Shown: in pieces, positions 15,342-23,526 of the stretch
Numbering within the stretch: the first letter of the stretch is position 1
Layout of the letters: each line of letters starts with the position of its first letter
Source of the DNA: a virus
DNA: 31,248 nucleotides
Virus record (IMG/VR): IMGVR_UViG_3300005584_000023
Location: 1 to 31,248 of that record
Direction: 5' to 3' (one strand)
Notes under the pieces: generated by a model
What the model was told of the DNA's origin: nothing
Database searches by the model: none
What the model saw: only the letters and a program-made list of their open reading frames with translations
Program-made: the position numbers and the translations under genes

Positions 15342-16121
15342 TCAAGACTCCCATGTCATTATTTCATTAGTCACTGCCGATAGGTAAGCAGGCTGTTTTA
15401 CAGAGCTTAATTCAAATCCAATGACGTCACGGCCCTGTAAAAAGACTAATTGGTTTTTATCCGCCGTATCTTTCCTGATAGACATACGGGGTTGGGCTAA
15501 ACTAATATGCTCACAACCTGCTTTAGCACCATGATGGGCTTGGCAAAAAGAACAAGTGAAGTGCCCTGTCCACGCCCCCATGGAATATGCGTTACGCTCA
15601 CCTGTTAAAATCTGATTGGCTAAAACAGGATCGCGAGAACGATCAAATGCGGTTAAAAGAATAACCTTCCACAAATTACCACGACTGCGTTGCATGGGTC
15701 TAAAAGCAGAGGCTAGAATAATGCCTTTTGCTTTCGTATGATCTCTATTAACATGATCGATGTACGTAGGCTTGCCACGCCACGTCTGATAGGACAGTTG
15801 TCCAGCTTCCACATTAGCTTTAACAAGCTCTTGATATGGAAAGCCTACTCCATTCCTATTAGGCAGATCGGAAGGCATAATAATGACTGGAACAACTAGA
15901 TAGTCATTCATCTTTGCCGAGATATTATACTGTTCAGCAAAGAATGGCAGCCATTGTTGTGCATCAACCAATGTGCTTTTAGTCAGGTCCAATAGATTAT
16001 CACCAGAGGACAGACTCAGATTGTGCTTTTGCTTTTCAATAGAAAAACACTCAACAGGGATACCGTTGAGACTAGCATCAGCGTACACAGAGAAATTGCG
16101 ACCAAATGCGCCTTTTGACAT
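15342..16121 (-). CDS. Head maturation (prohead) serine protease
   Basis: A 259-residue protein located between portal and scaffold/capsid genes, as T4 gp21 is. Prohead proteases cleave scaffold and capsid N-termini before DNA packaging. Motifs: GKPTYIDHVNRDHTKAKGII with candidate catalytic His at 123, and AYSMGAWTGHF with candidate Ser at 180; the SMG segment is typical. It is followed by a cysteine cluster (C190, C193, H196/H197, C203, H205), seen in large-phage proteases as a zinc-binding insertion next to the serine. The N-terminal ~70 residues may be a pro-segment. The gene begins 11 nt after the portal stop with AAGGGA about 9 nt upstream. Identity is from motifs and position. Confidence 0.85.
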   Translation of the reverse strand: MSKGAFGRNFSVYADASLNGIPVECFSIEKQKHNLSLSSGDNLLDLTKSTLVDAQQWLPFFAEQYNISAKMNDYLVVPVIIMPSDLPNRNGVGFPYQELVKANVEAGQLSYQTWRGKPTYIDHVNRDHTKAKGIILASAFRPMQRSRGNLWKVILLTAFDRSRDPVLANQILTGERNAYSMGAWTGHFTCSFCQAHHGAKAGCEHISLAQPRMSIRKDTADKNQLVFLQGRDVIGFELSSVKQPAYLSAVTNEIMTWES

Positions 16122-16132
16122 CCCAATATCCC

Positions 16133-19100
16133 TTAACTATTAGTCTCTAAATTACCGAACATAGTCTTATTCAGCATAAAATGATAAGCACGCTGGCGTG
16201 CGCCACGCGCATTCAATTCTTTAGCATTATCTCGCTTGGCTAAATTAGCCAGAACTGGAGAAGCCTTCTTATTAGCGCGCTCTTCCATGACATTACGACC
16301 CTTTCTGGAAAGAACTTTCTGTGTATCAGGGTCTTTCATCTCTATGGATTCAAAGGAACGATTGCGGTTTCTTTGTGTACGTAGATAACCAGAGGTAGAA
16401 GCACCAGAGAAAAGCTGTGCGGCTTCTTCTTCGGGATTTTTCGGCAGTTTTTTCTTGTATGCGTCAACCAACTTACGCAGTTTAACGTCTTCATCCAACG
16501 ATTGCATAATATCAGTAATAGGTAATCCGCCTGCGGCTGCCCAAATACGCAATGGAATAGGCAGGCCACTACTTTGCTGTAGTTCACTTAACATGCTGAT
16601 ATAAGCAGAGTCCGCTTCGGGCTTTAATGCTTTATGCCAATGCATTTTAGGCATATGCAGTTTGGTGATATCAACCTCATTATCATCATTGCTGAGATTG
16701 ACAAAATTGGACGATCCAATAACAGCTTGGTATTTCATAACACCAGCTTTAGACATAATGCCCTGGATGCGACCGTCGTTGAACGAACCTTTGGTTTCGA
16801 TTTTCTTTTCGCGGATTTCAAAGCCGTTTTCCATAGCAATTAATGGGAACAAGCGTTGATAGAACACTTTACGTGTGATAAATTCACGAAACGCTCTGAT
16901 TTGCTCCAAGAATACAGATAGGCTTGTTTCCATATTATTGTAGGTATTATGTACGACCATTCCATTGGCAACGTAAGCGGGTTCATGGCCTTTTTGAATA
17001 GAAAGATCAAAAGTTGGTCTATTACCACCTTTAGAAATAGACTTTATAGGCACAAAACGATAGCCTAGGTCAAATAGTGTTACAAGCTTTTTCCATGCTT
17101 TGCGTGAAATAAGCTTCAAATCAACTAGGAATTTATCAAATAAGCCGCTGCCATACGCATCATACCCAAGTTGTTTGCGGCCATGACAGATGTTCTTAAA
17201 CCCACGCAAATGAATAACATCACCGTCGTCATCAGCAAAATCAATGCCATGACGGTCATGCTTTATTTTACGCCGGTTTAATAAATCTACTAGCCATTGA
17301 CACGGAATACCGTATTTACAACGACCTCGGCGTTCTGTGTTAGGGGCATATCGCTTACTAACCATGTATGGAGCGATTTTGTTCCATAACACATCAGCAT
17401 CTATACCACTAACTTGCACTCTGTTATTGTATTTATTTGATACAATCGTATGTGCTAATAGTAATGCCTGAAATTGCTCTAAAGTCCTATTACTTGCTGA
17501 TATTATCAATATGTTTTTGGCAATAGAACCGTCACCTTCAATATAAGCAGCCATGAAAGCAATTTGTGATTGTTCATCAGCTTGCATAATTGACCAAGGA
17601 ATAGTCTTATAATGTGAGGCTGTCTTTTCTTGATTCCCATCACAGTACATTCCGAGCGTATCCAGCCATTCGACCAGTGTCTTTGAACAAATAATAAGCT
17701 CGTAGCAGTTTTTATTTTGGTTAAAACTATATGGATAAGGAGACAGGTCTACCAATCTATTTGCTGCACCGTAGGTATTGAAAACTTTCCCAAGAGCAGA
17801 ACGCACTCTTTCAATAAAGGCTTCATCTGAATTACTAAAGCGGATTTGATAGCCTTTTCTGCTTATCGAACCTTCAGCCTGAATAGCGCCTAAGAAAAAT
17901 GCTAGACTGGGGGTCATGAACTTGGGCTTTTGCAAAATTTTACGTTGCCCGCCATGCAAAGCATCATCACTTGGATCAGGCAAATTTAACACCAAAGGAG
18001 TAGTACGTACCATACCTTTGGTATTTATGCATAGCAAATCACCGCGTTTTAGCGCGTCCATTCTCTCCCAATCAGTTTCACCATTGCTTGTATTAAATAC
18101 AAGCATTTGATGATTGTGGGTGGCTTGTGCAACATTACCAAGCCCTGTGGTGATTTTTATAGTGGGTTTTACGCCATTATAAAACCACTTAACAGCTTTT
18201 TCTACTCCATAACGTGACAAGACTTTGAACTTTGTGTCTTGCCAGCGTCCATTTTTAGGATCGCCTATAGGACCTATTTCAAGCAAACCTTTACTGGTTG
18301 GAACAATAGTGTTTCCAACCATGCAGGATTCCCCCGATAAAAAGCCATCAGAGATACCAAGGGCACGCATTTTCGCGCCAGAGGCGAAGTCATATATCTC
18401 ATCATATCGCCAAAAATCAGAACCTGATCTGATTTCACTTGTTTGAATACCAGGACGAGTAGCTACCACCGCGCCCGTAGGATCAACGTCCGCCTTAATG
18501 AACATATCGACAATGCTTGTCAATTCTTCATTATTAGGCTCCCATTCTTCATCACCTACGACTAGGTGCAGAATGGATTTTTGTCTACGGTATGACAGAT
18601 CAATGGTTCCACGCAGCAAAGCCTTTTCCCAAAGCCATATTGGAATAATGCGCCTATAATATGACATGCCTTTAGTTGTAGTCGCAAATGTGCGCCGTGC
18701 AACATAAAGCGTAAACTTCGGGTCGAGAGGAAATTTGCCTACTCTTATCATATCCTTCATATCGTCGCCATACTTAGCAAAGGCTTCTTTGATACGAGAA
18801 TCGGTTGAATTAAATAGTTTCTTTTGCGCCTCTGGTATTTGCACGTCAATAATCGGATCACGTCCATAAATAGGCAGTTCCGTTATAGTGCAGACATCAG
18901 CGTTCTGTGGCATAATAGACTTGACGCGCTTTTCAACGTCATCGAAATTCGCGTAGCCAATAAACATTCCGTCTACTTGATATTCTGTAGCCAACTCAGG
19001 CAATAGAGTTTTGACGTGAATCGCTTCCAATGATGAAGCAAACGTGCGTAACATGTTCTGATCTGGCAAGCCAGACAAAGTAAAATCAGAAAATGGTAAT

Positions 19101-19372
19101 TGCGCTTGCAAGTCTACCGCAGCACCCGCTATAGGATCGTGCAAATACATATCACGATATAGCCGACGCATAGCCAATTCGTTGTTTTCTGGTACAAATC
19201 CATCCAGAATAGGCTTTTCATACATTCCCGCTGTGGCTGCACCAGAACCATAACCACCAGATGACCCACCAGGAATAGCACCACCCGCTCCAGAAAAACC
19301 AGAGCGAGTTTGGATTTGTCTACCACCTTCTCGCGAAGCGAATACTCCGTACTTACCAGCTCCTTTAAGAAT
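16133..19372 (-). CDS. Portal protein, interrupted by an intein; apparent ATT start
   Basis: The portal is the dodecameric ring at the head vertex through which DNA is pumped. The gene lies downstream of terminase and upstream of the protease, as expected. Numbered from ATG 19225, it encodes 1,030 residues, of which 301-760 are an intein, leaving a 570-residue extein typical of large-phage portals. Extein features include YRRQKSILHLVVGD and the joined junction SDGFLSGES/TYNNMETSLS, which matches a conserved portal stem region. The ORF extends 49 codons further upstream, through a Gly/Ser-rich coding stretch, to ATT 19372. A perfect AGGAGG lies 5 nt before that ATT, and no ATG/GTG/TTG occurs between it and 19225. 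ATT is therefore the preferred start, giving 619 residues after splicing; ATG 19225 has no usable ribosome site. Confidence 0.9.
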   Translation of the reverse strand: MLKGAGKYGVFASREGGRQIQTRSGFSGAGGAIPGGSSGGYGSGAATAGMYEKPILDGFVPENNELAMRRLYRDMYLHDPIAGAAVDLQAQLPFSDFTLSGLPDQNMLRTFASSLEAIHVKTLLPELATEYQVDGMFIGYANFDDVEKRVKSIMPQNADVCTITELPIYGRDPIIDVQIPEAQKKLFNSTDSRIKEAFAKYGDDMKDMIRVGKFPLDPKFTLYVARRTFATTTKGMSYYRRIIPIWLWEKALLRGTIDLSYRRQKSILHLVVGDEEWEPNNEELTSIVDMFIKADVDPTGAVVATRPGIQTSEIRSGSDFWRYDEIYDFASGAKMRALGISDGFLSGESCMVGNTIVPTSKGLLEIGPIGDPKNGRWQDTKFKVLSRYGVEKAVKWFYNGVKPTIKITTGLGNVAQATHNHQMLVFNTSNGETDWERMDALKRGDLLCINTKGMVRTTPLVLNLPDPSDDALHGGQRKILQKPKFMTPSLAFFLGAIQAEGSISRKGYQIRFSNSDEAFIERVRSALGKVFNTYGAANRLVDLSPYPYSFNQNKNCYELIICSKTLVEWLDTLGMYCDGNQEKTASHYKTIPWSIMQADEQSQIAFMAAYIEGDGSIAKNILIISASNRTLEQFQALLLAHTIVSNKYNNRVQVSGIDADVLWNKIAPYMVSKRYAPNTERRGRCKYGIPCQWLVDLLNRRKIKHDRHGIDFADDDGDVIHLRGFKNICHGRKQLGYDAYGSGLFDKFLVDLKLISRKAWKKLVTLFDLGYRFVPIKSISKGGNRPTFDLSIQKGHEPAYVANGMVVHNTYNNMETSLSVFLEQIRAFREFITRKVFYQRLFPLIAMENGFEIREKKIETKGSFNDGRIQGIMSKAGVMKYQAVIGSSNFVNLSNDDNEVDITKLHMPKMHWHKALKPEADSAYISMLSELQQSSGLPIPLRIWAAAGGLPITDIMQSLDEDVKLRKLVDAYKKKLPKNPEEEAAQLFSGASTSGYLRTQRNRNRSFESIEMKDPDTQKVLSRKGRNVMEERANKKASPVLANLAKRDNAKELNARGARQRAYHFMLNKTMFGNLETNS
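16946..18325 (-). mobile_element. Intein with LAGLIDADG homing endonuclease inside the portal gene
   Basis: A 460-residue full-length intein spans residues 301-760 (ATG 19225 numbering). Splicing features: Cys301 after GES; block-B ATHNHQML with T369 and H372; C-terminal block ending MVVHN (H759-N760) and Thr761 as the first C-extein residue. Two dodecapeptide endonuclease motifs are intact, LGAIQAEGSI (E451) and AAYIEGDGSI (D565), so the element may still home. It splits the portal at a conserved stem site, a favoured place for inteins because loss disrupts an essential protein. Confidence 0.95.
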
Positions 19373-19377
19373 GGTAA

Positions 19378-19383
19378 CCTCCT
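19378..19383 (-). promoter_or_regulatory. AGGAGG ribosome site for the ATT-started portal gene
   Basis: A full-length Shine-Dalgarno lies 5 nt from ATT 19372. No ATG, GTG or TTG in any useful position follows it, so it points to the noncanonical start. An in-frame stop (TAA) lies just upstream of it. Confidence 0.7.
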
Positions 19384-19422
19384 GTTTCTGAAATTCTTAC
19401 GAAGGCTATCATTTTATTATCC

Positions 19423-19602
19423 TTAATCGCGCACAGGTAGAACTACGTTATTTCTCAGATCAACGAATACCGGAATTTCCCCGCAATAAGCTAGTTCCAT
19501 AAAATCATTGGAAACAGGAGAACGTGGCAAACTAGATTGGGAAATAGTTTCTATTTGATTTGTAGGTTTTTTGACCTTATCAAACAATGGATTGAACGGC
19601 AT
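19423..19602 (-). CDS. 59-residue protein between terminase and portal genes
   Basis: A short protein of polar composition (MPFNPLFDKVKK at the start) with one hydrophobic strand (IPVFVDLRNNVVL). ATG 19602 has GGAG about 9 nt upstream. It sits 36 nt after the terminase stop and 50 nt before the portal start. I recognise no family. A packaging or portal-associated accessory role is possible by position only. Confidence 0.7.
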   Translation of the reverse strand: MPFNPLFDKVKKPTNQIETISQSSLPRSPVSNDFMELAYCGEIPVFVDLRNNVVLPVRD

Positions 19603-19638
19603 TGTCTATTCTCCGTATATTATGGGCAAAATTAGACC

Positions 19639-22080
19639 CTATCGACCACCTCGTGAAAATACATTACCACCACTGCCACCGCTACTACCGCCTCCACCAT
19701 AGGAACCGACAGCTACTATATTGCTTCCAGACCTTGCTCCACCCATTCCTGATCCACCAGAACTATAAGAAACAACCACGCCTAAATCGCGATGTTTGTG
19801 TGTTCCAGTCTCTACCGTCATTAACTCTTGGATTTCTTCATCAGTTATCATGGCATGTCCAAGAGCTAATGCTCTGAACATATCGTCTGTATAACCGTAG
19901 CCTTTATCAACCTTTTTGCCCATTGAATCTTCAACAGTCAAAGACTGTATCATCATATGCGATACAGGGAAACCTTCCATACTAAATGGATAGTTTCTAG
20001 CAGCTACTTTGAAAGCCTCAGACAGTTTAAGCTCTCCGCGCGGTAATTCAATACGCTGATTGAAAATATCCTCGCGCAGTTCAAGCATATCGCGATAGGT
20101 GACAGAGTAAATGCTGGTAGAAATGCTCGTTTTATCCTCAATGTCTTGCAGCATCTTGACAGAGTTCCATCTATCAGCGCAGACATAAGTAATGTTCATC
20201 TTTTCAATCAACGGCATGATGATTTTATCATAAACCGATGTAAAGTTCACAGGCTCTCCCGACTTTGGGATAACCTCAATAAGAGCATCAACTATGCACT
20301 GGACATAATCACCTTTGTCTTCCAAATGTAGAACACACCCTGCAAAACTATCGTGTGTATGCCCTGCATCTAGTGCAAGCATTCTTGGCGGTGGGAATTT
20401 ATCGTTTACAATACGGCTTTTAACAACTACTTTAGCGCCTGTGGTTACAACACCGTGCGAAGATTTCATTTGCATCTGTGTTGTTCTTACTGCATTCTGG
20501 CGTCTCTTGTTAACGCAAGCCAGAATACTTTTACGATCATGGATAAAGGAATATGCAGAATCAGGTGGCTGTGCTAGAAAGTTGCGCTTGAAAAGGACAG
20601 GATCATTTTTAGCAGTCTGTTCTAAATCAACCGGCTTGATAGTGGGGTTCATATCAAACACAGTGTATCTAAACGAATATGTGTTGTTTGATCCCTCTGC
20701 CTCTTTAACCAGTCGCACCATCTTATCACGCGATGATGACGGCGAGGATATATTGCAGAACATAGGTGGTGGAATGTTGTAGTGACCTGCATCATACAAC
20801 TGTCTTACGGCCGCACGAACGGACAGAAAGCTATTCTCTAGGGCAGAATAGGTTTCATCAGGGTCGAGCTTAACAGATTCTTTTGCTTTGGTGAAAAACC
20901 AGCCCAATTCGTCAATGCCACCAAGGAAGGTGGTGCGACCACGCATGTTCTTTTTGTCAGGGCTGATAGCTGACACAACCATGCGGCGGTGTGAATACTT
21001 AAAGAACGTGCTTTTTAGATCGTAGAATTGCTCACCATATCGTTTGCCATGGTAATCTAGTAGCTTATGGTATTCTTGAAACCAAGGGCTACTGTGCAAT
21101 ATCTCAGATAGCGGATCAAAGATATTATCACGCACCTGAGAGGATGATGTAGCTGTGAACAATCCATAAAGGATTTCGTTAGGCATTAGGTTTAGAACAC
21201 GCACAGGATTTTGCAATTTAAGATAACGATGGATCACATAAGCGGCTATAAGAGTTACAGTTCGACTCTTACCACCACGCTGACCTGCAAGCCCTGCTAG
21301 TTCATTATATCGTTTGGTGCCGCGCTTCCAGGAATCCGCCCTGGTCTCACCACAAAACAGACATTTGCCATGTTCGTATAGTGTAACCTTTTCCAAAATC
21401 TGGTCATACGTGGCATCTGTAGGGATACAATGGGCATAATCAACATCTGTGCATTTTGGATTGGTGCAAAAATCGTTGAACAGGTTAATGCCGATTTCGA
21501 CCTGTTTTGCAAATGGTGTGTAATTGACGTATTGTGGTGACGTGCAAAACTCCATGAAGTTTGGAGCTTCTGGCATATCTCTATCATCAACACGCAAATC
21601 GATTTGCGCGCCATTAGGTGCGTTGGTTAGTGATGCTACAATCTTTTCAAGATCATAAAGGTCTGAGCCTTCATCACTAAACTCAGACACTTTCAAGACG
21701 CGCTTCTTGTTTGTTTTTAATACATCTTGCTTGATACGCTCAAAATCTTCTTGGGCGTTTCGAACAATCAGCTTCTTCTTGCTGCTTTTTACTCTAAGCA
21801 ACGCAGAACCCGGCTCTACAGTGTCTTCGGAAAAATCATCGAGAGACAAGATAGTGCTGGTGGCCTTGTATCGTCCGCATACATAGTCAAAGGCTTTGTC
21901 TGGATCGCTGCATTTAGTGAATCTCTTGCAGTTTAGACAGTTCTCACTTGGTTGACCCAAAACTATCTTTCTTCTAGGCAAAGCGATAGGGCTGACCTTT
22001 ACACTGCCTGTAGCTTTTTTCTTTTTACGGGATGTAGATACAGCGCTCTCTCGCGGAGAACTATCAGAAATGCGTGCCAT
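19639..22080 (-). CDS. terL: Terminase large subunit (ATPase-nuclease)
   Basis: An 813-residue DNA packaging motor, longer than T4 gp17 (610). It has an N-terminal ATPase with Walker A GLAGQRGGKS (Lys271) and Walker B FLGGIDELGW (D390-E391), and a C-terminal RNase-H-like nuclease with the acidic residues D571 (LALDAGH), D636 (CADRWNS) and D732/D733 (YTDDMFRAL). Two probable zinc-binding sites are unusual: C48, C51, C57, C68 near the start and C205, C210, C218, C240, C243 before the Walker A. The last ~40 residues are Gly/Ser-rich, mirroring the Gly/Ser-rich start of the portal. A 10-bp hairpin immediately before the start codon overlaps its AGGT ribosome site. No separate small terminase subunit was recognised. 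Confidence 0.95.
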   Translation of the reverse strand: MARISDSSPRESAVSTSRKKKKATGSVKVSPIALPRRKIVLGQPSENCLNCKRFTKCSDPDKAFDYVCGRYKATSTILSLDDFSEDTVEPGSALLRVKSSKKKLIVRNAQEDFERIKQDVLKTNKKRVLKVSEFSDEGSDLYDLEKIVASLTNAPNGAQIDLRVDDRDMPEAPNFMEFCTSPQYVNYTPFAKQVEIGINLFNDFCTNPKCTDVDYAHCIPTDATYDQILEKVTLYEHGKCLFCGETRADSWKRGTKRYNELAGLAGQRGGKSRTVTLIAAYVIHRYLKLQNPVRVLNLMPNEILYGLFTATSSSQVRDNIFDPLSEILHSSPWFQEYHKLLDYHGKRYGEQFYDLKSTFFKYSHRRMVVSAISPDKKNMRGRTTFLGGIDELGWFFTKAKESVKLDPDETYSALENSFLSVRAAVRQLYDAGHYNIPPPMFCNISSPSSSRDKMVRLVKEAEGSNNTYSFRYTVFDMNPTIKPVDLEQTAKNDPVLFKRNFLAQPPDSAYSFIHDRKSILACVNKRRQNAVRTTQMQMKSSHGVVTTGAKVVVKSRIVNDKFPPPRMLALDAGHTHDSFAGCVLHLEDKGDYVQCIVDALIEVIPKSGEPVNFTSVYDKIIMPLIEKMNITYVCADRWNSVKMLQDIEDKTSISTSIYSVTYRDMLELREDIFNQRIELPRGELKLSEAFKVAARNYPFSMEGFPVSHMMIQSLTVEDSMGKKVDKGYGYTDDMFRALALGHAMITDEEIQELMTVETGTHKHRDLGVVVSYSSGGSGMGGARSGSNIVAVGSYGGGGSSGGSGGNVFSRGGR

Positions 22081-22121
22081 TGAAAGACCTGGGCTTATTA
22101 CCCGCTAAATTAGGTCTTTCA
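22081..22121 (-). promoter_or_regulatory. Leader hairpin masking the terminase ribosome site
   Basis: TGAAAGACCT and its exact complement AGGTCTTTCA flank a 21-nt loop that contains a small GGG/CCC inner pairing. The 3' arm AGGTCTTTCA directly precedes ATG 22080 and contains the only Shine-Dalgarno, so the folded form should block initiation unless opened. Confidence 0.6.
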
Positions 22122-22136
22122 ACATATCGGGCACAT

Positions 22137-22610
22137 TTATGCTTCTTGCATTCTCCATAACCGTAGAGCTATGGAATTTGTTCTACTGCTAGATTCGTCA
22201 CGTATTTGCTTCATGTAGGGTATAATTGAAATTTCTTCCGGTGTTTTGGCGGACCAAAACGATACCCATATCCTATTCACTTCGCGGGGTTCAAACTTCA
22301 TCGTATAGTCTACGCTAAAGTCCTGCACGCTAGGTATAAGTGTTTTAGATGTAATGCGCCTTACGGTTTTATCATAGGTGTCTAGTATAACAAATTTATC
22401 CGCATCACTATCAACCCATTCTTGGATATAATTGTTATTAGTCTGACTGTACGGTAAGATCGCCTTATGGTGACAGATATCCTTACCTAAATCTTGAATC
22501 AGTTGAAGTTTATCTTCAACAAGACAACTGTGCCAGAAAACTGTCTTGTTATCGAATGTGTGGTTTTTGACACCTACAAAATGTATTACGTTTTGAATGT
22601 ATCGTGACAT
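22137..22610 (-). CDS. Hypothetical protein upstream of terminase
   Basis: A 157-residue protein with mixed helix/strand character and no motif I recognise. Hydrophobic strands (DKFVILDTYD, NRIWVSFWS) suggest a compact fold. It is the last gene of the accessory block and stops 57 nt before the terminase start, so the two genes are probably cotranscribed. The ribosome site is weak (AGG about 9 nt upstream). Confidence 0.75.
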   Translation of the reverse strand: MSRYIQNVIHFVGVKNHTFDNKTVFWHSCLVEDKLQLIQDLGKDICHHKAILPYSQTNNNYIQEWVDSDADKFVILDTYDKTVRRITSKTLIPSVQDFSVDYTMKFEPREVNRIWVSFWSAKTPEEISIIPYMKQIRDESSSRTNSIALRLWRMQEA

Positions 22611-22709
22611 TGCCGTGGCCTATGATATCAAATTAACTTGTAAGAGGATGTTCGTATACGTGATAGGTATAAACAGTCTCAATCACGGACTCGTTCAACC
22701 AACATAGTC

Positions 22710-23171
22710 TTAGTCCTCTTCCTTTTTCGTTGTTTTTCTGAACACAGAGCCGTCTGGTCGTGTTCCCATGGAACTGGGAGGCATAGTCAGTAGTTTTTCG
22801 TGCAATGCAATCTCTACCCCTGAAAGAGTTATTTCATCAAGATGCATATATACAGCAAGGCACATATGCAGATCGACTACTTCTTCCAGTGTAAGTGCAT
22901 GGCCTGATTTTGAAACTGTTGGCTTTTTATTTCTTTGTTTTATTAGTTCTTCATGAACTCTAGCGATAATAATATTGTCGTCGTTAATCCCTGCTGCCAG
23001 ACAAAGTTTAATTGATTCGTCTAGCACTCGCAGTGCGGCCGTTTGTTTGACTTGGGTTAGGGATACCGTTGATCCAGCGCCCGCCATACCGTTATGGGTA
23101 TAATATGTGAATTTGGAACCTATCCAAATTGTTTTAACCCATCTAACGACAGCCTGGTAGGTTCCATACAC
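22710..23171 (-). CDS. Hypothetical protein with GTG start
   Basis: A 153-residue protein, helical in the middle, with a Lys/Glu-rich tail. GTG 23171 is chosen since AAGGAA is about 7 nt upstream, in an 18-bp sequence duplicated before the neighbouring gene at 23318; internal ATG 23087 has no ribosome site. The helix-rich part (LHMCLAVYMHLDEITL) has no recognised motif. About 100 nt between its stop and the next gene hold no further ORF. Confidence 0.75.
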   Translation of the reverse strand: MYGTYQAVVRWVKTIWIGSKFTYYTHNGMAGAGSTVSLTQVKQTAALRVLDESIKLCLAAGINDDNIIIARVHEELIKQRNKKPTVSKSGHALTLEEVVDLHMCLAVYMHLDEITLSGVEIALHEKLLTMPPSSMGTRPDGSVFRKTTKKEED

Positions 23172-23174
23172 TAC

Positions 23175-23192
23175 TTTATTCCTTGTTGTTAA
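23175..23192 (-). repeat. Ribosome-site repeat, copy 1
   Basis: An 18-bp sequence identical to 23322-23339. It holds the AAGGAA Shine-Dalgarno used by the GTG at 23171. Confidence 0.85.
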
Positions 23193-23210
23193 CAGCTTAT
23201 CCAGTGTCGG

Positions 23211-23318
23211 TTAGATCAAAAGTAGGATTTTGATCTTGTATATGGTGACACCCACAACTGTCACAATCCAAACCGCAGTGATAAACACGATCAAGACAGC
23301 TATGGGATATACAGACAT
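23211..23318 (-). CDS. 35-residue single-pass membrane peptide
   Basis: ATG 23318 follows AAGGAA by about 7 nt, within the duplicated 18-bp sequence. The peptide begins MSVYPIAVLIVFITAVWIVT and is one continuous hydrophobic segment (residues ~5-26) with a short basic end (YKIKI), so the N-terminus is likely outside and the C-terminus in the cytoplasm. Small membrane peptides are common in phage accessory regions; its role is unknown. Confidence 0.7.
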   Translation of the reverse strand: MSVYPIAVLIVFITAVWIVTVVGVTIYKIKILLLI

Positions 23319-23321
23319 TAT

Positions 23322-23339
23322 TTTATTCCTTGTTGTTAA
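23322..23339 (-). repeat. Ribosome-site repeat, copy 2
   Basis: Second perfect copy of the 18-bp sequence (first at 23175-23192). It overlaps the stop of the zinc-ribbon gene and supplies the Shine-Dalgarno of the membrane-peptide gene. Confidence 0.85.
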
Positions 23340-23503
23340 TAGGACCAAAAGTCCTCTATTTCAAATCTGCACACTTTGCACTGTGCTTCTTTATGTTCAG
23401 AATCTATTGATACTAGCTCTACATCATTGGTAGAGCCGCAACGCACGCATTCAAGTTCAATTTTCTTCGGCTTAAATTGCCGATCTATTCTATCAAACCC
23501 CAC
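23336..23503 (-). CDS. 55-residue zinc-ribbon protein
   Basis: GTG 23503 follows GGAG by 8 nt. The product has two knuckles, C19-V-R-C22 and C42-K-V-C45, separated by 19 residues, the spacing of a single zinc ribbon. Such small phage proteins often bind nucleic acid or host RNA polymerase; no partner can be assigned. The coding region is tightly bounded by the neighbouring genes, and its TAA lies within the 18-bp repeat. Confidence 0.75.
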   Translation of the reverse strand: MGFDRIDRQFKPKKIELECVRCGSTNDVELVSIDSEHKEAQCKVCRFEIEDFWSY

Positions 23504-23526
23504 TGTTCACTCTCCGTTATTGAAAT

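Noticed and set aside
17438-17456. T4-type late promoter (TATAAATA) on the minus strand
   Set aside because: Only partial matches found by eye, one of them inside the intein; no consistent set before genes.
19129-19326. Minus-strand hydrophobic ORF of 65 residues overlapping the portal start
   Set aside because: It lies in another frame of the Gly/Ser-coding portal extension; hydrophobic residues come from shifted GGT/TCT codons.
22611-22709. Possible small gene or tRNA in the ~100-nt gap
   Set aside because: Only an 8-codon frame and no cloverleaf or ribosome site.
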